Below, piece after piece: positions 22,815-32,840 of a DNA stretch of 64,000 nucleotides; the stretch's first letter is position 1, and every line of letters begins with the position of its first letter. The DNA lies in NCBI GenBank assembly GCA_036365455.1, contig JAWQUS010000002.1, forward strand, positions 8,122,001 to 8,186,000. Direction: 5' to 3'. The DNA is from Macrosoma leucophasiata. Lineage: Eukaryota; Arthropoda; Insecta; Lepidoptera; Hedylidae. The notes beneath the pieces are model-generated. The model saw nothing but the letters and a program-made list of their open reading frames with translations, ran no database searches and was not told where the DNA came from. The position numbers and the translations under genes were made by a program.

Positions 22815-23288
22815 TTATACAGACGTGAAAGATTACTTATCTCCTTTCAACTTATGATTTAGTCACACCGCGGACTCTGGGCTAAAATTCCATACAAACG
22901 CTTACTGGCTTATTCTGGTTACCTAACTACGCAGACATCAACCAGGACGTGTTTTTACACGCGCACACACACAGTTGCCCGCTCGCAACCTCAGTGCACG
23001 AGGCTTTCGGCATGGGACTCAAGGGGAGGTGCGGGCTGCAAGAGGGGAAATTAGGCGGGACGTCGCAGTGTCCATTCTATACGTAGTATTATTACATATT
23101 ATTATCTGATTTAGTTAAAAATTGTGGCACATAAATGCTAATCTTTTAGTTCTTTTTTCATTTGTATACAATCACCGTTCTTTGTGGCAATCTTTGGTCC
23201 CTCACGACATACTCAAACACAATGTTTCAAACAACTGATATATTATGACGCCATAAATGCTCCCGAGTTATTTTGCTTAAGTTGTTTG
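22815..23288. other. Intergenic, repeat fragments
   Basis: A 50-base segment near 23052-23105 recurs inverted at 7010-7065. The stretch at 22950-23050 is GC-rich with a short AC run. No gene is supported. Confidence 0.45.
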
Positions 23289-23927
23289 CAGTGGCGATTC
23301 CTGGTGATTATAATTGGGGTGGCTCCAGCTTTTGTTATATAGGGTGTAGTGTTAAGTGTGCAAAACTTGAAAACCGTTTTTTCAGACGGTCAATCTGAAC
23401 AACTTTCAGTCTTTCATTATGGAACGTATATTGGAAAAAAAGAAATTTCATACAATTTAACATTTTAATTTTTGTAAGAAAAAGCTCATATTTTTCGCGA
23501 TTTTATGGTTTAATCACTAAATAAAAAGTCAATTAAATCAATAGAAAGATAGAAAACGTAACAAACACTATCACAAATATACACTATCACGTAAAACATG
23601 CGAAAAATCGTCAGGTAGTGCGCCATTCACAGAGCCAGACCCGCGCTTCAAACTCTTTGAGTAATATTAGGCGATTGAGGGGGCGGGGCGACTACGCATG
23701 CGCTGGCAGAAGCGCATCGCTCGCCTCGGCCGCGTTCGGCGCCGACCGAACGAGACGACAATCGCGAGTTGCGTCCGTAATAGAAGACCGCAGCGCTCGT
23801 AAAATGCAATTATTTATGTACATAAGTCTAAGTAATTAGGTAGTAAATATATGATTATTTACATTTCAATGCTTAAAAATTATGGTATGGCGGCGCCATA
23901 CGCGTCATCTTAGAGAAATCGCCACTG
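23289..23927. mobile_element. hAT-type non-autonomous element, 639 bp
   Basis: Short terminal inverted repeats start CAGTGGCGATT and end AATCGCCACTG. A perfect 8-bp target duplication GTTGTTTG flanks it (23281-23288, 23928-23935). CAGTGGC-type ends plus 8-bp duplications are characteristic of hAT elements. The interior has a GC-rich block (23630-23790) but no transposase. It lies about 150 bp past the stop codon of mRpL9 and may overlap its 3' untranslated region. Confidence 0.85.
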
Positions 23928-24075
23928 GTTGTTTGGTATATAAAGTTGTACTTGCCTACATGTTGTGTGAATATTAAATAAAAAGGTGTTTCAAATAAAA
24001 AATTGGGTAACAGTTTATCTGATCATGATTTTCAAATACTACAACATATGACAACTACTTATGGTCTATACTAGA

Positions 24076-27000
24076 TTATTCAGAAAGAGGCATTTTCTCT
24101 AACACTGCGGCCTGCTCCGGTATAAGAGGTTCTAATGGTTTCTTCCAATGGAACTCTTCCCACGGTAACCTCTCTAACCCTGTTGCCCAGTGATGAATTC
24201 TGCATCGAACATTCACTTCTTCAGTGTTATTGATCTGTAGGAAAAATACATTTGCAACATTAAATTATACGAATTTAATAAAGAATTACTACGGAACCCT
24301 AACCACGTGACTTTAAGATCGTCTCAAGGAGGACTGAGATTTGTCTACGGTAGACATGTGTAAGTAATGTTTGTAATATCATCCGGGTCATAGAGCAACG
24401 CGGCTCACCGGTCGCGGCGGACTGGAGGGGAGTAGCCATAGCGCGTAGTACCGATGCAAAACAGTCTGTCATTTTTTGCGGGGAGAAATGCGTGCGACAC
24501 ACTACGAAAATCGTCTATTACTACGAAACTCACACCTGAATTTAACAAATACAGAAACAATTTCACGCACACATTTAAACATCTAGGCGACGGGAATAGG
24601 CCCATTTGGGCTTGTACTTTGACAGAGGGGAAAGCCTGCATATGGCTACTCCCCTCCGGTGTTGCTCTATGATTCGGGTAATATCACACAAGCGAGCGAT
24701 GCCCGAGCCCGATGCCACATCTAGACGCTCGGTAGCTTGTCAAACCAAGTTCAAGCAAACAGAACCGTTGAGCGGCACCAAGCGTTTGGAGCCACTTTTG
24801 ACTATCATCACACAACTTCAAAATACTTCAGATAAACCTGTCAAATTTATTATTGAGATTTGTCATATATGCACATAAATGTGCTCCAACGATTATTTTT
24901 ATAATAACATCCAAAAACATATATTTTAAGCCCCAAGGCTTCGAAAATAGGAGGGTTGAGAAGTTAATTTTCGGATATTTCATCATCATCATATCAGCCA
25001 TAGGACGTCCACTGCTGAACATAGGCCTCCCCCAATGACCTCCATGCCGACCGATCGGAAGCGACGTGCATCCAGCGGGTACCTGCAGCCCTGACTAGGT
25101 CGTCGGTCCATCTTGCAGGTGGACGTCCTACGCTGCGCTTGCCTATACGTGGTCTCCACTCGAGAACCTTTCTTCCCCAACGGCTATCGGTTCTCCGAGC
25201 TATGTGCCCTGCCCATTGCCACTTTAGCTTGGATATCTGCTTGGCTATGTCGGATATTTACTTAATAAAAAAAATACACGCAACTTCACGCCTGTAATCC
25301 CCGCAGGGCTAGGCAGAGTTAACTGTATGCATTCAAGCATACATGCAAACACCCACGATTCTCCGGTTACGTTTTGGCTCTTGTAACAGGTGGCGAGCCT
25401 GTTGACATGTCCGGGCACATTACCAAACTCGAGGTACTGGGAAATTTCCAGAAAATGGCAAAATCCAATTGAACCAGAGATAAAGGACTTTACATCATTA
25501 TCTCTGATAACCCCCTACTCGGGCATCGACCCCAGGACCTCAGCGTAGTAGTAGTGGCCTGCTACCGTAGGGCTACCGAGGCAATTATCAAAATATAATG
25601 TTTGAAGTTTTTACTTGAATAACTTCAAACATTATATTTTCGATCAGACAAACTAAGTAGCGCCAATATAAAACAGTTGTCTCCATTGGATACATCGACA
25701 CGGTTGCGGTCACTGTACTAACCGCAAATAAGTTTATTGATTATATTTTTAATTTACATTACAGTTACAAAATTTACAGTCTTTTCCTTTACGTGATAAG
25801 AAAAAAAGGAACTAGGTATGCCACAATCGCCACGTTTGGCATGCGAATTGGCGAACGCACTGGAGGCTGCAGTTCATCTCACGTTATTTTATTTACAAAC
25901 ACCTATGGAATTTATTTGAGCGCTATTGGTCGGTTGACTGGCTACATTAGCGGAGGAATTCCCCTCCATTTTCGCGCGGTAGGGTCGTCAATTCAAGACG
26001 CGACGCTAAAACGCCATAGCATAATACATCTAATTCGCTTCTGAATATTTTCGGAGGCTAATTCGCTTCTGAATATTTTCGGAGGTCCGTCGGTCTCCGA
26101 CAACTAGATGGAAAGCGATCGCTACGTCGGAAAAGTGAGGTAACACTTGTTGTTAGTAATCATAATAAAATACAGCCCCTGATATAATGTATCATACTCA
26201 CTTTTACAGTGACATAAAACTCCTTATTCTGCAGTGACAGATCAGGACCATTAATTTCCACTGGAGGCATTTGTATGGTGGATTCTGGCACCACAAAGCC
26301 TGCTTTGCGGAAGGAAGTACGGATATGCCATGGTTGAAGCGTCCAGGGTTCTGTTTTACTCATAGTGACTTGCAGCACCAAGCGTGACAAGCAATCCATT
26401 GTCTGAAACAGAATGATATACATCGAAAACGAAAAGTGTATGTATTACATTTAATTAAATATTGCATATACCTCGTTGTCTCATATTTACTTAATTAAGT
26501 ATGTTATTCTATAACATACAGGGCCAGTACAGTGATATTAAGGCCTATTAATACCCGCGCGTTGTTTACTACCTCTGTGGGTAGGAAAATATACCTCTCG
26601 GGTACTAGAGCGAAATAGCTGGTAGTGTTGGTTCGCTTATTCGGCAAAATAGGTTCCGCTAGTGGTAGAGAATATAATAGGTTGGGGAAAAAGTCTTTTC
26701 GAATTATAGTATGTATGAACTTGTAATAAAATCTCTTTGGCTGTAGTATTTGTATCTGGCTGGTGTTGGTATCATTGAAAGTTAAAATTTTAAAGAACAT
26801 AATTCCAAATTCAAATTAGGCAAATGTGTGATTTTTATTTGTTTTTCGTACTGTCAAGATGAGTGAATCTAATGAAGAAATTCGATACATTTTAAAATTT
26901 TACTACAAAAAAGGTAAAAATGCAACGCAAGCCGCGAAAAAAATTTGCGATGTTTATGGACCTAGTGCAGTGTCTGTGAGAGTAGCACAAATTTGGTTTA

Positions 27001-30000
27001 AGCGTTTTCAATCCGGAAATTTTGATGTCAAAGATGCAACTCGCTCTGGTCGCCCTATTACGGATAAAATGGATGCCATTTTTGAAAAAGTGGAGCAAGA
27101 TCGACATATCAGTAGTTACGACGTAGCTGAAGAACTGAGAATTGATCACAAAACAGTTTTGGCGCATTTGAAAAAAGGTGGGTACAAAAAAAATCTCGAT
27201 ATTTGGGTACCTCACGAGCTCACTGAAAGAAACCTAATGAACGGTGTACTCATTTGTGATTCTTTATTACGACGTAATGAAACCGAATCATTTTTGAAGA
27301 AGCTGATAACTGTTGAGGAAAAGTGGATCACGTACGACAAGAACGTGCGAAAAAGGTCGTGGTCAAAGGCTGGTCAGGCTTCACAGACTGTGGCGAAACC
27401 CGGGTTAACCCGCAATAAGGTGATGTTGTGTGTGCGGTGGGATTGGAAGGGCATTATTCACTATGAGCTATTACCACCAGGCAGGACTATCGATTCTGAA
27501 CTCTACTGCAAACAACTGATGAGATTAAAGAAAGAAGTTGAGAGAAAGCAGCCGGAATTAATCAACAGAAGGGGTGTGGTGTTTCATCATGATAACGCTA
27601 GACCTCATACATCTATAGCCACTCAGCAAAAATTAAGAGGGTTTGGCTGGGAGGTGTTAATGCATCCGCCGTATAGTCCTGACCTTGCACCTTCAGATTT
27701 CCACCTGTTTCGGTCTCTTCAGAATTCTTTATGCAATGTTAGGTTAACATCACGAGAGGACTGCCAAATCCACTTGTCGCGGTATTTTGATGAGAAGTCC
27801 CAAAATTTTTATAGCAATGGGATCATGTCCCTACCTACAAGATGGCTACAAGATGGCAAAAGGTTATCGAACAAATTGGTACATACATACTTTAGTTAAA
27901 TTTAAATGAACTATATTAAAAAATGTTTTGAATTATCTTAAAAAATGCGAAGAAACTTTTTCCCCAACCATCAAGTGGATCAATTAAAAGTCCACGTTGA
28001 CTTTTAATTGATCCACATGTTCCGGTCCAGCCAGCAATTATCTTATCAGTATGATATGTACAGTCAGGCCACTCTCCACTTATCCAAATTCAATCAAATT
28101 TATGAGTTTTTTGGCGGGAAGCTTGAAAGCTGCCTGTGGTGCTCTTATTTTATATCATTTTCTTGGCGCTTGTGTATAGTGAAATAGAATAACAGTGCGA
28201 AAAAATGATCTTTCGGGTTGCCTCCAAAACATCATTGTAAATTGTTCTGGCAAAGTAGCCATTGCTTTACTCGAATTACTGTGACTCTGACTGTCGGACT
28301 CATAAATTGACTGACTCTGACTTTTACGTTGACTAAGCCAGCCAGCAGCCAGTTCCCTGATAGTACGTTATTGTGAAATAATGTAAGTATATTTTTACCC
28401 TCTGTACATAAGGTGAACTGAACAAGATTTCATGTTTGGGCTTGTTTTCATCAACTTTATACTTTGCAATATTTTCAGGGCTTGCATAAACAGCCAGGCC
28501 AGGCAGAAGATAGTCCCTATAAGCTGCGTTTGGACGCACTAGAAGTATATCACCCGTGTCACCCACTCCTGAAAATGTTAGAATACAGCTAGAGTAATCA
28601 CCAATAAAAGTAAAATAAAATTTAAATAACCGGTCCGGTAAAGTGTTTTTCGAGCCACGCGCAGTGTAGGGTTCCGTAGTTTTTTAGGTTTGATTAATGT
28701 ATTGAAAAAATATATATATATTCTATGGAGTTGTTAAAAAATATTGAGTATTACAGTTGGTTGACTATTATTCGCAAATTTGTAAAGCCAACTTAGGTGT
28801 GATAGTTTTCCTTTTAATTTCGTTATATATAGATACTATTGCCATAACGTTTGAATTTCTAACAACAACCGTTTAGTTGGTAGAGGGGGGGACACTTGGA
28901 TTTCGTCATGGCAGATCTGCTAGTGATCTTCTAATATATCTCAGGCACCATTGGTCCCACTCCTTGGAGAAGAGTTGGGAGGCAATGGCTGTGCTGTGCA
29001 TTGCTAAGGCTTTTGACCGGGTCTGGTACAGGTCACTTCTCGCAAAACTCTGAACTCCCCAAGTGTTACAAATGTTCACAGGTAACAGTGACCACTTTCC
29101 ATCTGGTGGCCCGTTTGCTTGTCTGTCAACCTTCAGACATATAAAAATAACTCCAGATGTGAGTCGGCCAAGTCAGTCTTTTATCAAGATGTATGCCAAG
29201 ATATTTTGGCAGAATCGGCACAAGCAATATTCTCTCCATTAAGAATTAGTGGAGGACAAACTCTTTTTCTGAGTGCAAATGGGACTTGTGTGGACTTGGT
29301 TTGGTTAGCCTTCTCCTCCATACCTGACGCCATTTCTCTATTTCAGTCAGGTGCTCTTGGATATTTGTGGATGTTAATTCTGCATTACTGTTTATTGACA
29401 GTAATGCAGTGTCACCTGCATAGGTGGCTGTTATGATATTCATATTTGTTGAAATATTGGCAATAAAAAGGAGATAACGCACTGGTTCCAGTATGCCACC
29501 TTGGGGTACACCTGACCGAATATTGTAGAGATCTGAAGTGTCATTATTGTATTTGATTATTGCTTTTCATTAGGGCAAAGAAAGAGTGTGGTAGGTTATT
29601 TTTAATCTTGAACAGAATGAACAGAAGTCAGAAACTCCCGACTGATATCTAAGAAGACAACAGTACTGTTTATGTTCTAACGCACTGCTGATAATGTCCA
29701 CCAGTATATGGACCTGCTCTGTAGTGCCGTGCTTTTGTCTAAAGTCAAATTGGTGAACAGGTGACAGTATGTCATCGAGGTAGAGTAGCAATCTGTTTAA
29801 GACAATTTTCTGTAAAAGTTTTCCATTCAGAGGTAGTAGACAAATTGGTCTGTATGATGAAGTTTTATCTGGTGGTTTACCAGGTTTAAGTATCATAACG
29901 ACCTGGGCAAGTTTCCATTGACATGGAAAATGAGACAGCCTCAGGCAGGCATTGAAGAGAATTATGAGGAATTGCCCATGGTACATCTACTTAGTCAGAA

Positions 30001-30713
30001 AATTTTATTCCTGGTGAAAGAAGTAGGTGAACCATGGGCATTGTCCTAGAAACAATAGTAAATGATGCCTGCATAATCTTCAATATTCAAACATATGGTA
30101 ATTGACATGGAGCCGACCCCACCTATCCCTGATGCTTTTGTTTAAGATGTTATTTTGTCAGTTTCGTACTGCCTATTAAAACATTTTGCTCTGAAGAGTG
30201 TACTTGTGGACGAATACACTTCCAAAAGTTAGGCAGTACAAAACTGACAGGATGGCATCATAATCAAAACCATCAAAGAAGCATTTGAGAATTCTGAGTT
30301 AGGCAGTAGGCCCCCAGAAGTAATTCAAGTAAGTCAATAGTTAACGACTTGGTGTCATACTACGTTTACATTAAAAGTAAATTAGTTCTAACTCCTTACC
30401 ATCAACAAACTGCTTTAAAATAATCTTGATATCAGGTTTCGAAGTAGAATTCGTATCCTCCACTAAATCATAAACGAAATGTCTAGCTCTCATTTTAGGT
30501 AATTTACCACCTTTCTTGTGAAGCGGTGGGGGCCATCTCCTCTTCAGTATGAAGGTATTCTGGAATGGTAAAATTACGTAAAGAATACGAAAATTCCAGC
30601 CTAATCCTAATCCTAATTCCAACTTAAAATTATTTACTTACACGAATTTGTTGATTAATTAAATCCTGTCCAACTATAGCAATCCTATTGAACGTAGAAC
30701 GTACAGCAAACAT
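24076..30713 (-). CDS. mRpL9: Mitochondrial ribosomal protein L9 (bL9m)
   Basis: Five exons on the minus strand: 30642-30713 (ATG), 30400-30559, 28399-28568, 26202-26402 and 24076-24234 (TAA). All junctions are GT-AG and all phases close, giving 253 residues, close to the 267 of human MRPL9. Residues 1-24 (MFAVRSTFNRIAIVGQ..) look like a mitochondrial targeting segment. Residues 75-115 hold the L9 signature region: VGDTGDILLVRPNAAYRDYL then PGLAVYASPENIAKY. Exon 2 has RRWPPPLHKKG and HFVYDLVEDT, as in vertebrate MRPL9. The C-terminal half (WHIRTSFRKAGFVVPE, ..RIHHWATGLERLPWEEFHW) is the mitochondrial extension. The product is a component of the large mitoribosomal subunit that binds 23S-type rRNA. 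The introns are packed with transposons, including a complete mariner on the opposite strand in intron 3. Confidence 0.95.
24389..24671 (+). mobile_element. hAT-type MITE, family A, 283 bp
   Basis: The ends are CATAGAGCAACGCGGC at 24389 and TGTTGCTCTATG at 24671, flanked by the 8-base duplication ATCCGGGT / ATTCGGGT (one mismatch, 24381-24388 and 24672-24679). It is inserted in intron 4 of mRpL9. The interior is the same as in the copies at 10446 and 61169. Confidence 0.9.
24994..25247 (-). mobile_element. LINE ORF2 C-terminus (non-LTR retrotransposon)
   Basis: An uninterrupted minus-strand frame reads KLKWQWAGHIARR, VLEWRPRIGKRSVGRPPARW, TDDLVRAAGTRWMHVA and ends in QQWTSYG and a stop at 24994. 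This is the C-terminal region of endonuclease/reverse-transcriptase elements widespread in moths and butterflies. Typical 3' ATG/GAT trinucleotide repeats follow. Only the 5'-truncated end is present, as expected for LINE insertions, and the lack of stops suggests it is young. It lies in intron 4 of mRpL9. Confidence 0.85.
25268..25590 (-). mobile_element. tRNA-derived SINE, second copy
   Basis: Inverted relative to the copy at 1747-2078 and alignable along its whole length: CTCGGTAGCCCTACGGTAGC head, CCATTTTCTGGAAATTTCCC middle and GGATTACAGGCGTGAAGTTG end. The B box is mutated (GGGGTCGATGCCC). It lies immediately next to the LINE end at 24994-25247. Confidence 0.8.
25590..25640. repeat. Perfect 20-bp hairpin
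   Basis: AAAATATAATGTTTGAAGTT (25590-25609) is followed, after 11 bases, by its exact inverse (25621-25640). It begins at the tRNA-like end of the SINE. No target duplication is apparent. Confidence 0.9.
26030..26085. repeat. 28-bp exact tandem duplication
   Basis: The unit beginning CTAATTCGCTTCTGAATATT occurs twice, at 26030-26057 and 26058-26085. Confidence 0.95.
26681..27969 (+). mobile_element. Mariner-family transposon, full length
   Basis: About 1.29 kb with terminal inverted repeats (GTTGGGGAAAAAGTCTTTTC at the left; the inverse, CTTTTTCCCCAACC, at the right). A single uninterrupted transposase frame lies between. Its 5' untranslated region is almost identical to that of the defective copy at 12003-13074, so both descend from a recently active lineage. 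It is inserted in intron 3 of mRpL9 on the opposite strand. The TA target duplication is not perfect at the right side. Confidence 0.9.
26859..27899 (+). CDS. Mariner transposase, intact frame with altered catalytic residue
   Basis: 346 residues, the normal length for mariner transposases. The N-terminal half has two helix-turn-helix-type DNA-binding regions (AVSVRVAQIWFKRF at about 37-50, and SSYDVAEELRIDHKTV at about 85-100) followed by WVPHELTERN (116-125). The C-terminal half holds the DD34D core: HHDNARPH with Asp245 and YSPDLAPSDFHLF with Asp280, exactly 34 residues apart. The first catalytic Asp, normally in TGDEKW, is replaced: residues 151-156 read TVEEKW, so position 153 is Glu (codon GAG at 27315-27317). 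The broken sister copy keeps TGDEKW. The protein should bind its ends but is expected to be poorly active or inactive in cleavage. Confidence 0.9.
   Translation: MSESNEEIRYILKFYYKKGKNATQAAKKICDVYGPSAVSVRVAQIWFKRFQSGNFDVKDATRSGRPITDKMDAIFEKVEQDRHISSYDVAEELRIDHKTVLAHLKKGGYKKNLDIWVPHELTERNLMNGVLICDSLLRRNETESFLKKLITVEEKWITYDKNVRKRSWSKAGQASQTVAKPGLTRNKVMLCVRWDWKGIIHYELLPPGRTIDSELYCKQLMRLKKEVERKQPELINRRGVVFHHDNARPHTSIATQQKLRGFGWEVLMHPPYSPDLAPSDFHLFRSLQNSLCNVRLTSREDCQIHLSRYFDEKSQNFYSNGIMSLPTRWLQDGKRLSNKLVHTYFS
27975..28016. repeat. Perfect 18-bp hairpin beside mariner end
   Basis: GTGGATCAATTAAAAGTC (27975-27992) and its exact inverse (27999-28016) flank a 6-base loop. It starts 5 bases beyond the mariner terminal repeat. 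Confidence 0.9.
28110..28290 (+). mobile_element. Interspersed repeat fragment
   Basis: Inverted relative of 6440-6620 (shared GTGTATAGTGAAATAGAATA, GGGTTGCCTCCAAAACATC). Non-coding; lies in intron 3 of mRpL9. Confidence 0.55.
28650..28885 (+). mobile_element. Interspersed repeat fragment
   Basis: Shares CGCGCAGTGTAGGGTTCCGT and CTAACAACAACCGTTTAGTT with 3755-3990. Non-coding; truncated by the LINE fragment that follows. Confidence 0.55.
28895..29075 (+). mobile_element. LINE reverse-transcriptase fragment, plus strand
   Basis: A short frame reads GFRHGRSASDLLIYLRHHW and AKAFDRVWYRSLLAKL, which are the fingers/palm motifs of non-LTR reverse transcriptases. Neighbouring stops and truncation on both sides make it a dead fragment. 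It lies in intron 2 of mRpL9. Confidence 0.7.
29246..29986 (-). mobile_element. Jockey-like LINE reverse-transcriptase fragment
   Basis: The minus-strand frame 29986-29570 has ILKPGKPPDKTSSYRPICLL and FDFRQKHGTTEQ. A second frame (29482-29246) has YAGDTALLS, in which the usual catalytic YADD is changed to YAGD. Frameshifts separate the parts. This is a decayed non-LTR element, in opposite orientation to the fragment at 28895-29075. Confidence 0.75.
30156..30249. mobile_element. Short foldback element, 94 bp
   Basis: TGTCAGTTTCGTACTGCCT (30156-30174) and its near-exact inverse (30231-30249) enclose 56 bp. It is located in intron 2 of mRpL9 and is a MITE-like remnant. Confidence 0.6.
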
Positions 30714-30922
30714 ATTCAAAATTGAAGATTTCAAATATAATTAATGCTACTTAATGTGTGAATTCAATAATAACACAGTTCAATTGTTTAAAACCAAAAC
30801 TCCGTCAAATTAATAAGTCCCACGATTGAAATAATAATTGATTTAAACAGATTTAAAATTAAAATGAGGTTATGTTGTTTTTTTTTTTTCAATAAAGTGC
30901 TGGATCTAAGATGTGAAAAATA

Positions 30923-31023
30923 ATCGATTATTTAAAAAATCGATTAATAATCGATTTATTAGATCGATTTTTTTTCGAACATAATCGATTTTTGTTTTCT
31001 CTATTTTACGTAATGCTATCGAT
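30923..31023. promoter_or_regulatory. Cluster of six ATCGAT motifs upstream of mRpL9
   Basis: ATCGAT occurs at 30923, 30939, 30950, 30963, 30984 and 31018, that is 210-310 bp upstream of the mRpL9 start codon. In Drosophila the related TATCGATA element (DREF site) is common in promoters of housekeeping and mitochondrial genes. Five of the six sites lie in an AT-rich tract that could also be a decayed simple repeat, so a regulatory role is only a suggestion. Confidence 0.35.
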
Positions 31024-31583
31024 TTTTTTTATTTTATAAATAGATTATTAATTTATTTCGTAGTTTCCCATCGTAATTTTAATATTTTAACAGCAACTCA
31101 ATAACAGAATTATTTTCAACGCCATCTCGTTGAAAACATACTATAACTTAGTCGGTAAAACAATACAGTCATTTCGTCATTTCACATTTTGAATTGAATA
31201 GACTGTGGTTTTTTTAATTCATTTCCTCGTAAATTAAAACTTTATTTTGTACTCTTGGACCATCATTTATTTTATTTTGTTTACTTTGACATATTAATCA
31301 AGGTATCAGTTGTTATTCGCTTTAATTTTTAATTTTGTATTTAGATTGATTTTATGACTTACAGTTTGAGTTTAGTAAGTGTGCGTTCACCTTAAAGTGG
31401 TAAACGTAGATATGTAGATATTTTGATTCAAGAAAGGGGCGAGATACATTATGCTAGTTATATTTTTGCATGGTATTTTTGTGTGCAAATTGTCGGTGTG
31501 GACCATTGAGATATTTGGTGTGGACAATTATATTTCCGACAAAAACGACAATTATGAAATGATCTGCTTTATGCGGCTATTAT
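31024..31583. other. Intergenic, nothing recognised
   Basis: AT-rich sequence upstream of mRpL9 with no supported coding region or element. Confidence 0.5.
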
Positions 31584-31763
31584 ACAACACGGTGTATAGG
31601 GTCCGGTTGCAAGGGTGGGCGTGGCCTCACACCAGGTTGTCGCTTAGTAGTAAGGGAATTGGGCTGACCGAGCCGTGCCTGACGCTCTAATTAGGGACCC
31701 TAATTCCCTAAATGTTATTTCACTGCCCTGACCCTTACCACTGGACCCTGAATGCCGTGTTAT
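31584..31763. mobile_element. MITE family B, 180 bp
   Basis: The left end ACAACACGGTGTATAGGGTC and right end GGACCCTGAATGCCGTGTTA are inverted copies. The interior shares GGCGTGGCCTCACACCAGGT and CCCTAAATGTTATT with the interrupted copy at 8688-9125, and its size shows what that copy looked like before the nested insertion. Confidence 0.75.
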
Positions 31764-31788
31764 GAAAGAACCGCATAACGCCCTTACT

Positions 31789-31921
31789 ACACAACACGGT
31801 GTTCAGGGTCCGTGTCGTGTCGCTCTGGTCGCCCTAATTAGGGACCATAAATCCCTAAATGTTATTTAACTCCCTTGACCCTCGCCATCGGAATTCACCG
31901 GATCCTGAATACCGTGTCGTG
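31789..31921. mobile_element. MITE family B, 133-bp shorter copy
   Basis: The same ends (ACACAACACGGTGTTCAGGG and the inverse ending ACCGTGTCGT) with an internal deletion relative to 31584-31763. The two copies are 25 bp apart. Confidence 0.7.
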
Positions 31922-32626
31922 AAATAGGAGCATTACTTTTGAAGTTGGCAACACAAAGAGAATATAACCACCACAGACCAATTAACCACTACGTTTTTGA
32001 CACAGAATACATAGTATATATATGACTGGCATCACAGAGTTAATACCAAGAAGCTTGAAGGTAAAAATGGAGTCCAAACTTCAAACAAAAGTTTGAGTCA
32101 AATACCTACATATCTCTAACCTCCTCTTGGGGGGCCGATCTCTCTTTTTAGTGTGATCTGTGGTATTGCTATCTTTTTATTTATATCTCCTACGAAACTT
32201 TGTCAAAGAAACACCACAGTTACAGATTTACATGATAAACATAACTGCATAATTTATTTACAACTTATTAAATATATTCATTTAACTGTTTTAAAAATTA
32301 ATAGTAATATATCTCACATTAACTATTTTGAGTAAGTATAAGTTGAAATTATACACCGACTTCTATGGACTGTACGGAAATATATAGCACGGCAACATTG
32401 AATCTGCTTATCAGTAATGGGGAGTTTTGGCGGGAACGCGGAAAAGAGCTGTGTCGCTGCGTGATATTATTTTCGAAATTTGTGTATAGTCGCGTTTTTA
32501 TGTGTAAAAATGGTGGGATTTTTATCATAAAGCATTCGATAATGTTCACGAGTGTATGATAGTGATATTATGAAGTGAAAAGTGATTTTTCGTATTGCCT
32601 CCAAAACTTCGTAAATACTTCTAGTA

Positions 32627-32840
32627 AAGTCCCCATCGCTTTACTGGAGCCATCCCATCATCTTATCATATTCCTCATGGAAGCATTTAATCATCGTCAT
32701 CTTCCATATGGAAATTCATTAATTTAAAGAAATGTGAAATTCAAGTCCCCATCACTTTACTGGAGCCATCTCATCATATTCCACATGGAAGCATCCAATC
32801 ATCGTCATCTTCCATATGGATATTCATTATCATATGAAAT
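32627..32840. repeat. 116-bp imperfect tandem duplication
   Basis: AAGTCCCCATCGCTTTACTG at 32627 recurs at 32743 (one change), and both copies continue through CATCGTCATCTTCCATATGG. Confidence 0.85.
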
